NCBI RefSeq assembly: GCF_902706195.1
Contig: NZ_CACSJO010000015.1
Location: 1 to 64,000 of the forward strand
From: Novosphingobium sp. 18050
Lineage (GTDB): Bacteria; Pseudomonadota; Alphaproteobacteria; Sphingomonadales; Sphingomonadaceae
Direction of reading: 5' to 3'
DNA: 64,000 bases
Of this stretch, positions 8,495-17,195 are shown in pieces. The position numbers and the translations under genes are program-made. The notes under the pieces are model-generated. The model had not been told where the DNA came from. It searched no databases and was given only the letters and a program-made list of their open reading frames with translations. The stretch's first letter is position 1, and each line of letters begins with the position of its first letter.

Positions 8495-9609
8495 TGCTGG
8501 TCATGGGTTACATGAGCGGAACCTCGCTCGACGGCGTCGATGTCGCGCTGGTCGAGACCGACGGGGAGCGGATCGAAGCCTTCGGACCGTCGGCGATGAT
8601 GGCGTTTTCGCCCGCCGAATGCGCCGCGATAGAGCGCGCGACCGCCGATGCACTGGCGTGGAATGGCTACGGCGACAGGCCCGCCTCCTTCGCCTCTGCG
8701 GCGCAGGTTATCGAGGGCGCGCATGTCCGCGCCGGGCGCGCGGTGATCGCGCAGGCCGGGCGTGTACCCGACCTCATCGGCTTTCACGGGCAGACCCTGC
8801 TGCACCGGCCCGAGCGGCAGATTACCGTGCAGATCGGCGATCCGCAGGTCATTGCCGATGCGCTGGGGGCCTCGGTCGTCGCGCAGATGCGGCAGGACGA
8901 TCTCATGGCCGGCGGGCAAGGCGCACCGCTGGTTCCGGCCTATCATGCCGCGCTGGCGGAGCGGATCGGGCCAGAGTTGAACGGGGCTGGGCCTGTGGCG
9001 TTCCTCAACGTCGGCGGCGTGGCGAACCTCACCTGGATCGGCGTGGACGGCGAACTGGTCGCCTTCGATACCGGCCCCGGCAACGGGCTGATCGACCAGG
9101 TCGTGCAGGCCCGCGGCGCCGGGCGCTACGACGACGGCGGGCGCTTCGCGGCGGCGGGAACGGTAGACGCCGGCGTGCTGGCGGACCTGCTTTCCCACCC
9201 GCATTTCCGGGGAGAAGGCCCGAAGTCGCTTGACCGCTACGACTTTCCGCTCGAATGGGCCGCCGCAAAGTCGCTGGAGGATGCGGCGGCGACGCTGACG
9301 GCGTTCACGGCGGCGGCGGTGGCGCTGACGGCGCAGGCGCTGCCTAGTCCGCCAAAGGTCTGGATCGTCTGCGGCGGCGGAAGCCACAATCCCACGTTGA
9401 CGCAGGCGCTTCGCGACCTCCTCGGCGATTGCCGCACGGCAGACGACGTCGGCCTGCGCGGCGACTTCATCGAGGCCGAGGCCATGGCCTTCCTCGCAGC
9501 GCGCAGCCTGCGCGGACTGCCACTGACCTTCCCCGGCACTACTGGGGTGCCTCGCCCCCTGACCGGCGGGACGGTTTGGCATCCTGCAAAGATTGTTGAA
9601 TTGGTCTGA
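8494..9609 (+). CDS. anmK: Anhydro-N-acetylmuramic acid kinase
   Basis: 371-residue AnmK, which hydrates and phosphorylates 1,6-anhydro-MurNAc to MurNAc-6-P in cell-wall recycling. It opens with the diagnostic GYMSGTSLDGVD (residues 5-16) and carries GFHGQTLLHRP, NVGGVANLT, DTGPGNGLID and VCGGGSHNP, matching the whole family. The start at 8494 follows GGGAGGG and overlaps the PP2C stop by one base. The product goes to MurQ, encoded further down the same arm. Confidence 0.96.
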   Translation: MLVMGYMSGTSLDGVDVALVETDGERIEAFGPSAMMAFSPAECAAIERATADALAWNGYGDRPASFASAAQVIEGAHVRAGRAVIAQAGRVPDLIGFHGQTLLHRPERQITVQIGDPQVIADALGASVVAQMRQDDLMAGGQGAPLVPAYHAALAERIGPELNGAGPVAFLNVGGVANLTWIGVDGELVAFDTGPGNGLIDQVVQARGAGRYDDGGRFAAAGTVDAGVLADLLSHPHFRGEGPKSLDRYDFPLEWAAAKSLEDAAATLTAFTAAAVALTAQALPSPPKVWIVCGGGSHNPTLTQALRDLLGDCRTADDVGLRGDFIEAEAMAFLAARSLRGLPLTFPGTTGVPRPLTGGTVWHPAKIVELV

Positions 9610-9612
9610 TAC

Positions 9613-9649
9613 CACCTATTTACAAATCAATGACAGGTCTACATAGGTG
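9613..9649. promoter_or_regulatory. Inverted repeat in the TonB-receptor promoter region
   Basis: CACCTAT (9613-9619) and ATAGGTG (9643-9649) are 7-bp inverted arms with a 23-base spacer, located 94-130 bases before the receptor start. A GATACCA half-site (9608-9614) overlaps the left arm. Possible regulator site for the locus; not a terminator, as no U-run follows. Confidence 0.3.
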
Positions 9650-9742
9650 TCGACGATAAAAGATCACACCGTCGAGTCTTCGGGTCGCACCGGAACGACG
9701 CAGGATCTGGTTCAGGGAATATGGAAAAGTGAGGAGTTCCTA

Positions 9743-12475
9743 ATGGTTAAGTCAAACAGGCAAACCGTGGCATTGGCAGCGCTCGCCTTCGCTCTCGCGC
9801 AAGCGCCGGGCGTTGCTTTCGCGCAATCCGATACCGCTTCGGCATCAGCGGACGACGCAGCTCAAGGCGGCGACATCGTCGTCACCGGCACCCGCATCGC
9901 GGTTCCGGGCCTCACTTCGAGCAGCCCCGTGGCCTCGACCAGCGAGCAGCAGATCAAGCTCCAGTCGGCGCTGACCGTCGAAGACTTCTCGACCAAGATT
10001 CCCCAGCTTTCCGGCGGCGTTCGCCAGGGTTCGCAGGGCAGCGACGCGTTCGGCGCCCAGGTGCTGGAACTGCGCAACTTCGGCCAGAGCCGCTCGCTCG
10101 TCCTGATCGACGGCACTCGCGCTGCGCCTTTCAGCTTCCGTAACTCGGTCGACGTGAACGCCATCCCCGCCTCGCTCATCAAGCGCGTCGACGTGCTGAC
10201 CGGCGGCGCCGCCGCAGTCTACGGCGCAGACGCGGTTGCTGGCGTGGTGAACTTCATCCTCAACGACGATTTCGTAGGCATTCGCGGCAGCGCGACTTCG
10301 CGCCTGTCCGAGCATGGCGGCGCGCAGTACGGCGGCTCGCTGATGATGGGCACCGGTCTTGGCGACCGAGGCAACATCGTCATCGCGGCGGACTACACCC
10401 AGCGCGACTTGATCCGCGCCGGCAAGCGCGACTGGGCGGCAACCCCGAACCAGACCATCCCCAGCCTCGGCGGCGTCTTCACCGACGTGGCGAGCGGACG
10501 CAAGTTCGGCTTCAGCGACAGCGGCGAGTTCAGCACAAACCCTTCGGCGACCTCGAACGTCTCCGACACCTATCCGCTGGTTTCGCCGCTCAAGCGCATC
10601 AACGTCGCCGCGCTCTACAAGTACGAGATCACGCCGCAGATCGAAGTCTACGGCCGCGCGATGTACACCAATTCGCGCACCGAAGAGACCGGCACCCCCG
10701 GCGCTACCCCGGCTTCGGTCAACCGCACGGTCTCGATCAGCGAGAGCAACCCGTTCCTCACCGACGCGATCCGCAACCAGCTTACGTTCGTCAACGGCGC
10801 GGCGCAGGTGAACGTTGCCCGCTCGCTGGGTGAACTGGGCCTCGTCAACTACGAGACCGAGCGCAACACCCTGCAGCTCCAGACCGGCCTGCGCGGTCCG
10901 CTGACCAGCGCGATCAAGTGGAACGTCTACGCCCAGTACGGCCGTTCGACCGAGAACACGCTGATCACCGGCGACGGCCTTGTCAGCAACGCGGCGGGCG
11001 CGAACAACTTCGCCTCGATCGTAAACACCGTGAACATCTTCGGCCCGAACCCGGCGCTGGGCGATGCGCTGGGCAGCTCGATCAACGGCTTCAACCGCAA
11101 GCGCGACCAGTTCGTGACGGCGGCGACCCTGAGCGGCACGCTGGAAGAGCTGTTCTCGCTCCCCGCCGGCCCGATCGGCTTCGCCATCGGCGCCGAGTAC
11201 CGCCGCGAGACCGCGAGCATCGATCAGGACACCGCGCTGCTGACCGGCAACACCTACCGCCAGGGCGTGCAGGCTGCTTACAGCGGCTCGTTCGACGTCA
11301 AGGAACTCTACGGCGAAGTGCTGATCCCGGTCCTTCGCGACCTGCCGCTGATCCGCAAGCTGGACGTGGGCGGCGCCTACCGCCTGTCCGACTACAACCT
11401 GTTCGGCACCCACGGCACCTGGAAGGTCGAGGGCAACTGGGAAGTCGACCGCAATCTGCGTCTGCGCGGCACCTACCAGCGCGTGCTGCGTACCCCGAAC
11501 TTCGGTGAGTTCGCGGCCAGCACTTCGTCGCTGCCGTTCAGCAACCTGGTCACCGTGGACCGCCTGAAGCCCCGTTACGGCGGCGACCCCTGCGTTCTGG
11601 GCACCGGCGACGCCGCACAGTGCGCACGCATGGGCGCGCCGGCAGCGGGTTCGGCGAACTCCAACGCTGCCAGCTACCTGACGGGCAACTACTATTACGG
11701 CGGCAACCCGGACATCAAGCCGGAGACGGGCTACACCACCACCATCGGCGGCGTACTCACCCCGACGTTCCTGCCCGGCCTGAACATCACGGTCGACTGG
11801 TACGAGCTGGACCTCAAGGGCGCCGTCGGCGTGATCCAGCCCATCGCCGCGATCACCAGTTGCTACATCACCAACCCCACCGCCGGTAACCCGCTGTGCG
11901 GACTGGTGACGCGCAACTCGGACGGCACCTTCAAGGACGCCTACGTCAACAACCAGAACCTGGGCCGCCTGCTGCAGCGCGGTCTGGACATCGGCGCCAG
12001 CTACACGCTGCGCCAGGACTGGCTGCCGGGTGAAGGCCTGCGCCTGAGCTATCAGGGCAACATCGTTACCTCGTACAAGATCCAGGCGAACTCCACCGTC
12101 GCCGCGATCCAGTGCAAGGGCACGTTCGGCGCCACCTGCTCGAGCGATGGCACCACGCTGGTCCAGCCCGACTACCGCCACACGGTCGGCGTCGGCATGC
12201 TGTTCGACAAGGGCGTGATCCAGTTCGACTGGCAGCGCATCGGCAAGGTCAAGTCGAGCACGGCCGGTTCCACCGAGACGATTTCGGCGCAGAACACCTT
12301 CGACCTCTCGGCATCGTATGACTTCACCGACACGGTGACGATGAGCGCGGGCGTCTACAACCTGTTCGACAAGAATCCCCCCCGCGTGTCGACGGGAGGC
12401 GTGTTCAACACCTTCCCCGACACGTACGATATCCTTGGACGCACGTTCGGCTTCTCGCTGACCGCGCACATCTAA
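9743..12475 (+). CDS. TonB-dependent receptor, probable amino-sugar/muropeptide uptake
   Basis: 910-residue outer-membrane TonB-dependent transporter. The N-terminal signal peptide ends at VAFA-QS, followed by the TonB-box-like segment GGDIVVTGTRI, a plug with the classic GGAAAVYGADAVAGVVNFIL and a C-terminal beta-barrel (LYNLFDKNPP near the end). The last residue is Ile rather than the usual Phe. The ATG at 9743 is chosen because GAGGAG lies six bases before it; the frame is open further upstream but that stretch is not signal-like. It follows anmK by 133 bases. By position it is the outer-membrane port for anhydro-MurNAc, MurNAc, GlcNAc or their oligomers; ligand identity is inference. Confidence 0.92.
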   Translation: MVKSNRQTVALAALAFALAQAPGVAFAQSDTASASADDAAQGGDIVVTGTRIAVPGLTSSSPVASTSEQQIKLQSALTVEDFSTKIPQLSGGVRQGSQGSDAFGAQVLELRNFGQSRSLVLIDGTRAAPFSFRNSVDVNAIPASLIKRVDVLTGGAAAVYGADAVAGVVNFILNDDFVGIRGSATSRLSEHGGAQYGGSLMMGTGLGDRGNIVIAADYTQRDLIRAGKRDWAATPNQTIPSLGGVFTDVASGRKFGFSDSGEFSTNPSATSNVSDTYPLVSPLKRINVAALYKYEITPQIEVYGRAMYTNSRTEETGTPGATPASVNRTVSISESNPFLTDAIRNQLTFVNGAAQVNVARSLGELGLVNYETERNTLQLQTGLRGPLTSAIKWNVYAQYGRSTENTLITGDGLVSNAAGANNFASIVNTVNIFGPNPALGDALGSSINGFNRKRDQFVTAATLSGTLEELFSLPAGPIGFAIGAEYRRETASIDQDTALLTGNTYRQGVQAAYSGSFDVKELYGEVLIPVLRDLPLIRKLDVGGAYRLSDYNLFGTHGTWKVEGNWEVDRNLRLRGTYQRVLRTPNFGEFAASTSSLPFSNLVTVDRLKPRYGGDPCVLGTGDAAQCARMGAPAAGSANSNAASYLTGNYYYGGNPDIKPETGYTTTIGGVLTPTFLPGLNITVDWYELDLKGAVGVIQPIAAITSCYITNPTAGNPLCGLVTRNSDGTFKDAYVNNQNLGRLLQRGLDIGASYTLRQDWLPGEGLRLSYQGNIVTSYKIQANSTVAAIQCKGTFGATCSSDGTTLVQPDYRHTVGVGMLFDKGVIQFDWQRIGKVKSSTAGSTETISAQNTFDLSASYDFTDTVTMSAGVYNLFDKNPPRVSTGGVFNTFPDTYDILGRTFGFSLTAHI

Positions 12476-12492
12476 GGACGTCAAACCTGCGT

Positions 12493-12524
12493 AGCGCCCG
12501 GTCATCCTCCTCCGGCCGGGCGCT
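12493..12524 (+). terminator. Hairpin after the TonB receptor gene
   Basis: AGCGCCCGG and CCGGGCGCT form a 9-bp GC-rich stem around a 14-nt loop, 17 bases after the receptor stop. The bases after it (CGCTTCTTTATT) are only loosely U-rich. It may cut down read-through into the symporter gene, giving high receptor and lower permease expression. Confidence 0.5.
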
Positions 12525-12581
12525 CGCTTCTTTATTCGCGGGCCTGATGACGTAGTTCTGGCCTGACCGGAGAATAGTTCG

Positions 12582-14159
12582 ATGATGCTGCCGTTCTCGA
12601 TGGCGGACTGGCTGGTTATCGCCGCCTATCTCCTGCTGCTCCTTGCCGGGGGCTGGATCTTCACGCCGCGCAAGACCGAAACCGCGAACGACTATTTCCT
12701 CGCCGGCGGCAACGTGCCCGCATGGCTGGCGGCGATCTCGGTGCTTTCGGCCACGCAGTCCGCCGCGACGTTCCTGGGCGGCCCGGACTACGGCTACCAC
12801 GGCGATCTCACCTACCTCAGCGGCAACATCGGCGGCCTGATGGGCGCGATCTTCGTGGCCCATGTGATGATCCCGCGTTTCTACGCGATCAAGGCCACCA
12901 CCGCCTACGAACTGCTGACGCTGCGCTTCAGCGAGAAGGCTACGCGCTGGGCGGGCGGCATGTTCCTCGTCGGCCGTGTGTTTGCGGGCGGTGCGCGCGT
13001 GTATCTTGCCGCGATTGCGCTGGCGATGGTCATCACCGGAACCGTCGAGGCGCAGGGGATCATGATCGCGGCGGCCGTGCTGGTCGTGGCGAGCGTGATG
13101 TTCACGTTCGTCGGCGGCCTCAAGTCGGTCCTGTGGAACGACCTCATCCAGTTCGTCGTCTATCTCGGATCGGCGATTGCAGTGCTGGTGTTCCTGCGCA
13201 TGTCGATCCCGGCTTCGACCGGCGACATCATCGCAGGGCTTTCCAGCACGCCCGAGGGGATCGACAAGCTCAAGGTCTTCGACTTCTCGTTCGACCTGTC
13301 GCGTCCGTTCTCGATGCTGGCGATCGTGACCGGCCTCGCGCTGCTTTACATCGCCAATGCCGGCATGGACCAGGACACCACGCAGCGCCTGCTTTCGTGC
13401 AAGGACGCGAAGACCGGCGCGCGCAGCCTTTACCTTTCGGTGATCGCGACGGTGCCGGTGGTGGGCATGTTCATTGTGATCGGCCTGCTGCTTTACGTCT
13501 TCTACGACCGGCCCGACCTGATGGGCGGCGCCACCGCCGCCGCGGGGAACGAGTTCGGCGGCGAGAAGATCTCGATCTTCATGCACTACATCCTCACCCA
13601 GCTTCCCGGCGGCCTGCGCGGTCTGGTGACCGTGGGTATCTGCGCGGCGGCAGTGGCGACCACCAACTCGGCGCTGAACGCGATGTCTTCGGTGCTGGTG
13701 CAGGACTTCTACCGCCCCTGGCGCGAGAAGCGCGCTGCCAATGTCGCGCCGGTGGCCGAACACCACTACGTGCAGGCCGGACGCGCCGGCATGGGCGTGA
13801 TCGGCTTTGCGATGTTCCTGATGGCGATCGTTTCGTTCTACTGGCAGCGCTATTCCGACATGGGCCTGCTGGAATTCGCGCTGCAGGTGATGGTGTTCAC
13901 CTATGCCGGCCTGCTGGGCGTGTACTTCACCGCGCTGTTCACCAATCGCGGCAACACCGGCTCGGTCATCGCCTCGCTGCTGGTGGGCTTCGTCACCATC
14001 CTGCTGCTGCAGCCGGGGATTGCCCATGCGCTGGGCCTGCCGACCATCCTGAACGGACTTTCGTTCCCCTTCCAGCTTTGCATCGGTACGGTCGTGGCCT
14101 TCGTGGTCTGCGCCGCGCCTGCGGGCACGGGGCAGCGCGCGCTTACCTCCAAACATTGA
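12582..14159 (+). CDS. Sodium:solute symporter (SSS family)
   Basis: 525-residue inner-membrane protein with about 13 hydrophobic segments and the SSS layout (NDYFLAGGNVPAWLAAISVLSATQSA near the start, VGGLKSVLWNDLIQFVVY in the middle). SSS proteins couple sugar, amino-acid or sialic-acid uptake to sodium. GGAG lies about nine bases before the first of two adjacent ATG codons. It sits between the TonB receptor gene and murQ, so it is the likely inner-membrane permease for the amino sugar brought in by the receptor. No PTS components are encoded nearby, consistent with import of unphosphorylated sugar followed by AnmK or NagK. Confidence 0.88.
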   Translation: MMLPFSMADWLVIAAYLLLLLAGGWIFTPRKTETANDYFLAGGNVPAWLAAISVLSATQSAATFLGGPDYGYHGDLTYLSGNIGGLMGAIFVAHVMIPRFYAIKATTAYELLTLRFSEKATRWAGGMFLVGRVFAGGARVYLAAIALAMVITGTVEAQGIMIAAAVLVVASVMFTFVGGLKSVLWNDLIQFVVYLGSAIAVLVFLRMSIPASTGDIIAGLSSTPEGIDKLKVFDFSFDLSRPFSMLAIVTGLALLYIANAGMDQDTTQRLLSCKDAKTGARSLYLSVIATVPVVGMFIVIGLLLYVFYDRPDLMGGATAAAGNEFGGEKISIFMHYILTQLPGGLRGLVTVGICAAAVATTNSALNAMSSVLVQDFYRPWREKRAANVAPVAEHHYVQAGRAGMGVIGFAMFLMAIVSFYWQRYSDMGLLEFALQVMVFTYAGLLGVYFTALFTNRGNTGSVIASLLVGFVTILLLQPGIAHALGLPTILNGLSFPFQLCIGTVVAFVVCAAPAGTGQRALTSKH

Positions 14160-14187
14160 TGCGCCCCACAGGGACACCAGGAAAATC

Positions 14188-15078
14188 ATGAAGACCGAAA
14201 CCCTCGACGCCCGCTACCTCGACCTCGACCTCTGGCCGACCGAACTGGCCGTGGAAGCGATGCTCGAAGGCCAGATGGCAGCCATCGCGGCGATCCAGTC
14301 GCAGACCGCAGCCATCGCCCGCGCGGCTGAGGAGGCTGCGAAGCGCCTTGGCGAAAACGGCAGGCTCGTCTTCGTCGGCGCCGGCACTTCGGGCCGCCTC
14401 GCCGTGCAGGACGGCACCGAATTGTACCCCACGTTCGGCTGGCCTATGGAGCGGATGATCTTCCTCATGGCCGGCGGCGCAGGCGCGCTGACCGAAGCCT
14501 ATGAAAACGCCGAGGACGATGTCGAGGCGGGGCGCACCGAGATCATCGGTCACGCGATCGGCCCGGCAGACGTGGTGATCGGCGTCGCCGCCAGTGGCCG
14601 CACGCCCTACACCGTCGCCGCGATCGAGCAGGCCCGCGCGGCCGGCGCGCTGACCATCGCCATCGCCAACAACGCAGGATCGGTGCTGGGCGAAAAGGCA
14701 GAGCATGCGATCGTCGCAGTCACCGGCAGCGAAGTCGTCGCCGGGTCCACCCGCATGAAGGCGGGCACTGCGCAGAAGGCCGTCCTCAACCTGCTCTCCA
14801 CCGCGATCATGATCCGCCGGGGCCTCGTCTATCAGGGCCGGATGGTCGCCATGCGCATATCCAATGCGAAGCTCTTGCAACGGGGGCGCGGCATGGTTCA
14901 GGATATCGCCGGAGTGGATGCCGGTGTGGCGGCCCGCGCACTCGAGACGGCAGGAAGCGAAATCCGGCTCGGCGTGATCGTTGCCATGGGGGTTCCCCTC
15001 GAAGACGGACGCGCTCTCCTCGAGGCGCACGGGGGTAGTCTGCGCGAAGTCCTGAAGGTCCTGGAAAGGCGAGATTGA
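14188..15078 (+). CDS. murQ: N-acetylmuramic acid 6-phosphate etherase
   Basis: 296-residue SIS-fold lyase that cleaves the D-lactyl ether of MurNAc-6-P to GlcNAc-6-P plus D-lactate. The SIS motif GRLVFVGAGTSGRLAVQD is followed by the two catalytic glutamates in their family positions, E78 (DGTELYPTFG) and E109 (ENAEDD). GVAASGRTPYTVAAI and the GSTRMKAGTAQK loop also match MurQ. It follows the symporter gene by 28 bases and is six bases before the GntR gene. Its GlcNAc-6-P goes to NagA and its D-lactate to Dld, both encoded on the opposite arm. Confidence 0.95.
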   Translation: MKTETLDARYLDLDLWPTELAVEAMLEGQMAAIAAIQSQTAAIARAAEEAAKRLGENGRLVFVGAGTSGRLAVQDGTELYPTFGWPMERMIFLMAGGAGALTEAYENAEDDVEAGRTEIIGHAIGPADVVIGVAASGRTPYTVAAIEQARAAGALTIAIANNAGSVLGEKAEHAIVAVTGSEVVAGSTRMKAGTAQKAVLNLLSTAIMIRRGLVYQGRMVAMRISNAKLLQRGRGMVQDIAGVDAGVAARALETAGSEIRLGVIVAMGVPLEDGRALLEAHGGSLREVLKVLERRD

Positions 15079-15084
15079 CCGAAG

Positions 15085-15813
15085 ATGCGTGACATTGCCT
15101 GGACTCGCAGTGACGAAGGGACGCCGCTGTACCTGCAGCTCGCGCGGTCCCTGCGCGAGCACATCAGCAGCGGCGGCATCGATCCGGGCAGCGCCCTTCC
15201 CTCCGAACGCGATCTCAGCGAAATGGCGGGGATGTCGCGCGTTACAGTGCGCAAGGGCATCGAACAGCTGATCGACGAAGGTGTTCTGTTCCGCAAACAG
15301 GGCTCAGGTACTTTCGTCGCGCGCCGCATCGAGGCACCGGGCGCCAAACTCAGCAGCTTTTCCGACGACACACGATCACGCGGCGAAGACCCCGGCGTGG
15401 TATGGATATACAAGTCCTACGCCCAGCCCACGGAAGAAGAAGCCGCCGCGCTCAATGTCTCGACGACGGCAAAGGTCGCTCGTCTGGGCCGAGTGCGCCT
15501 GGCCGGCGGTGAGCCGCTGGCGATCGAACATGCGGTGATCCCCGCCACCTTCATGCCCGACCTCGAAAGCCTGGGAGATTCGCTTTACCAAGCTTTGGAA
15601 AGTCACGGTTTTCGCCCCACCTCCGGCACCCAGCGCGTGCGCGCTTCGCTGGCGACGCCCACCGAAGCTGGCATTCTTTGCGTAGAGCAGAATTCCGAAG
15701 TGCTGCGGATCGAACGCAAGACGCGGATTCCCGACGGGCGCATCGTCGAATTCACCCGATCGGTCTATCGCGGCGACCGCTACGAATTCGTGACCGAACT
15801 CAACGAAGTCTGA
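15085..15813 (+). CDS. GntR/HutC-family regulator of the amino-sugar locus
   Basis: 242 residues: an N-terminal winged helix-turn-helix (LYLQLARSLREHISSGG, then LPSERDLSEMAGMSRVTVRKGIEQL) and a C-terminal UTRA effector domain (about residues 95-235, with RLRAGGEPLAIEH-type core and RIERKTRIPDGRIVEFT). UTRA regulators of the NagR/NagQ/DasR group sense GlcN-6-P or GlcNAc-6-P. As the last gene of the anmK/murQ arm it probably controls both arms. Candidate sites are the GATACC-type dyads at 7.5-7.6 and 9.6 kb. Target and effector are inferred. Confidence 0.87.
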   Translation: MRDIAWTRSDEGTPLYLQLARSLREHISSGGIDPGSALPSERDLSEMAGMSRVTVRKGIEQLIDEGVLFRKQGSGTFVARRIEAPGAKLSSFSDDTRSRGEDPGVVWIYKSYAQPTEEEAAALNVSTTAKVARLGRVRLAGGEPLAIEHAVIPATFMPDLESLGDSLYQALESHGFRPTSGTQRVRASLATPTEAGILCVEQNSEVLRIERKTRIPDGRIVEFTRSVYRGDRYEFVTELNEV

Positions 15814-15820
15814 AGTCTTG

Positions 15821-15842
15821 CGAGCCGGTTCGCACCGGCTCG
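15821..15842. terminator. Bidirectional terminator between convergent genes
   Basis: CGAGCCGGT and ACCGGCTCG form a perfect 9-bp stem with a TCGC tetraloop, 7 bases after the GntR stop and 7 bases before the end of the convergent minus-strand gene. On the plus strand it is followed by the T-rich stretch TCTATATT. Confidence 0.65.
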
Positions 15843-15849
15843 TCTATAT

Positions 15850-16545
15850 TCAGGCCTTCCGGGCGAACCAGATTACGTGATCGTGGCCCTTGCCGTTGGT
15901 GTAGGCCTTCACTTCCAAAGCCTCCACCTCAAAACCGGCTTCCGCCAGTTCCACGGTGAACTTGGGCTCGGGAGTAGCTGACCAGATGGCAAGGACACCG
16001 CCCGGCTTGAGCGCCACCATGGCAGCCTTCAGGCCATGCGGCGAATAAAGATGATCGTTCAGGCGCCGCGTCAGCCCTTCGGGCCCATTGTCAACGTCAA
16101 GCAGGATCGCATCGTAAGCGTCCCGCGCCGTGTCGATCAGCATCGCGACATCATCGCTGACGAGCACGACTCGCGGATCTTCCAGGCAATTGCCGGTCAG
16201 CTCCCGCATCGGGCCGCGTGCCCATTCGATGATCTCGGGGACGATCTCCACCACCGTCACGCTCGCATCGTCACCCAGGGCGGCGAGCGCAGCGCGCAGG
16301 GTGAAGCCCATGCCGTAACCCCCGATCAACAGCTGCGGCGCTGCGCGGTCGCCCAGACGCTCGCACGTCATCGTCGCGAGCGCTTCTTCCGACGCGATGA
16401 TATCCGTGCTCATCAGCTCGTTACGGTCGAGAAGAATGGCGAAATCATCACCATTGCGCACGAGCTTAAGCTCCACGCCATCGGGCACGCGAGCGGTGCC
16501 GATCAGTTCATCTTCGGCCGTTGGCTGCAGCATTGGCTCGATCAT
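15850..16545 (-). CDS. Spermidine-synthase-fold SAM-binding protein
   Basis: 231 residues with the Rossmann-type methyltransferase/aminopropyltransferase fold: LLIGGYGMGFTLRAAL (SAM-binding glycine loop), VTVVEIVPEIIEWA (acidic ribose-binding strand) and YDAILLDVDNGPEGL. Proteins of this type in alphaproteobacteria are usually annotated as spermidine-synthase-like, but no diagnostic polyamine-binding residue can be assigned here, so the reaction is unknown. The ATG at 16545 is preceded by AAAGG about eight bases away; upstream frame is arginine/proline-rich out-of-family sequence. It follows the small charged protein gene by 25 bases on the same strand. Confidence 0.72.
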   Translation of the reverse strand: MIEPMLQPTAEDELIGTARVPDGVELKLVRNGDDFAILLDRNELMSTDIIASEEALATMTCERLGDRAAPQLLIGGYGMGFTLRAALAALGDDASVTVVEIVPEIIEWARGPMRELTGNCLEDPRVVLVSDDVAMLIDTARDAYDAILLDVDNGPEGLTRRLNDHLYSPHGLKAAMVALKPGGVLAIWSATPEPKFTVELAEAGFEVEALEVKAYTNGKGHDHVIWFARKA

Positions 16546-16570
16546 CACGGCACCTTTCGGAAGTGTCAGT

Positions 16571-16906
16571 TTACTTCCGGCGTGCCTTACGCGCAGCATA
16601 CTTCGCATCGCGAGCCGCCTTGCGTTCGGCTTCGGTAAGTTCGGGGGGCGGAGCAGCCGCAATCGCGTCAAGCTTCGCCTGTTCGGCCTTCGCAGCCTTT
16701 TCGGCAATCTTCGCTTCGCGGGCGGCCTTGGAGGCCTCGCGCTTGGCGGCCTGAGCGGCCTCACGTTCGGCGGCCTTCGCCAGACGCTCTGCCTGCACGG
16801 CCGGGTCGATCGGGGCCTTCGACTTCAGCAGCTCAAGAGCTTTCGCCCGAGCCTGCGCGGCGGCATTCACCCGGTCCTGAATGCCCGGTTCCTTGTATCC
16901 TGCCAT
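16571..16906 (-). CDS. Small lysine/alanine-rich protein (DUF6481-like)
   Basis: 111 residues, almost entirely Ala, Lys, Arg and Glu, with a predicted long helix or coiled coil from about residue 35 to 85 and a basic tail (KAARDAKYAARKARRK). The N-terminus MAGYKEPGIQDRV resembles a family of small sphingomonad proteins that I believe is catalogued as DUF6481; function unknown. No signal peptide, membrane segment or cysteine. It lies between the cold-shock gene and the SAM-binding protein gene on the same strand. The high charge would suit RNA or nucleoid association, but that is speculation. Confidence 0.65.
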   Translation of the reverse strand: MAGYKEPGIQDRVNAAAQARAKALELLKSKAPIDPAVQAERLAKAAEREAAQAAKREASKAAREAKIAEKAAKAEQAKLDAIAAAPPPELTEAERKAARDAKYAARKARRK

Positions 16907-16947
16907 CAACTGCTACCTAATTCTCTTCTGATCATCTTGAATCGGAA

Positions 16948-16976
16948 AAGCGGCGCACCTGAAAGGCGCGCCGCTT
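16948..16976 (-). terminator. Rho-independent terminator of the cold-shock gene
   Basis: AAGCGGCGC and GCGCCGCTT are perfect 9-bp arms 12 bases after the cold-shock stop on the minus strand; the stem runs into TTTT on that strand, the usual intrinsic-terminator form. Confidence 0.75.
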
Positions 16977-16988
16977 CCGTTAAACCGT

Positions 16989-17195
16989 TCAGGCCGGCTG
17001 AAGGTTGACAGCCGAGGTCTTGCCACGGCGATCGGTTTCCAGCTCGTAAGAAACGCGCTGTTCCTTGTCGAGCGTGCGCATGCCAGCGCGCTCAACGGCC
17101 GAGATGTGCACGAAAGCGTCGTCACCGCCGCCCTCAGGCGCGATAAAACCATAACCCTTGTCGGCGTTGAAGAACTTTACTTTTCCGGTAATCAT
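16989..17195 (-). CDS. cspA: Cold-shock domain protein
   Basis: 68-residue single cold-shock domain, an OB-fold RNA chaperone. RNP-1 (KGYGFI) and RNP-2 (DAFVHIS) are intact, with the family opening TGKVKFFNADKGYGFI. The ATG at 17195 gives the standard start (MITGKVKFF) with AAGGA about nine bases upstream; ATG at 17204 would add three residues. The roughly 240 bases upstream, before the end of the LacI gene, can hold a promoter and the long leader typical of csp genes; I see no defined element there. Confidence 0.93.
   Translation of the reverse strand: MITGKVKFFNADKGYGFIAPEGGGDDAFVHISAVERAGMRTLDKEQRVSYELETDRRGKTSAVNLQPA

Noticed and set aside
9845..12505. Very long open frame on the minus strand across the first TonB receptor gene
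   Set aside because: It is antisense to an unambiguous receptor gene, has low-complexity Ala/Arg/Val/Gln composition and no domain; a by-product of high-GC codon use.
12405..14189. Long His/Arg-rich open frame antisense to the symporter and spanning the 3' end of the receptor gene
   Set aside because: No domain, biased composition, covers two real genes on the other strand and has no ribosome site.
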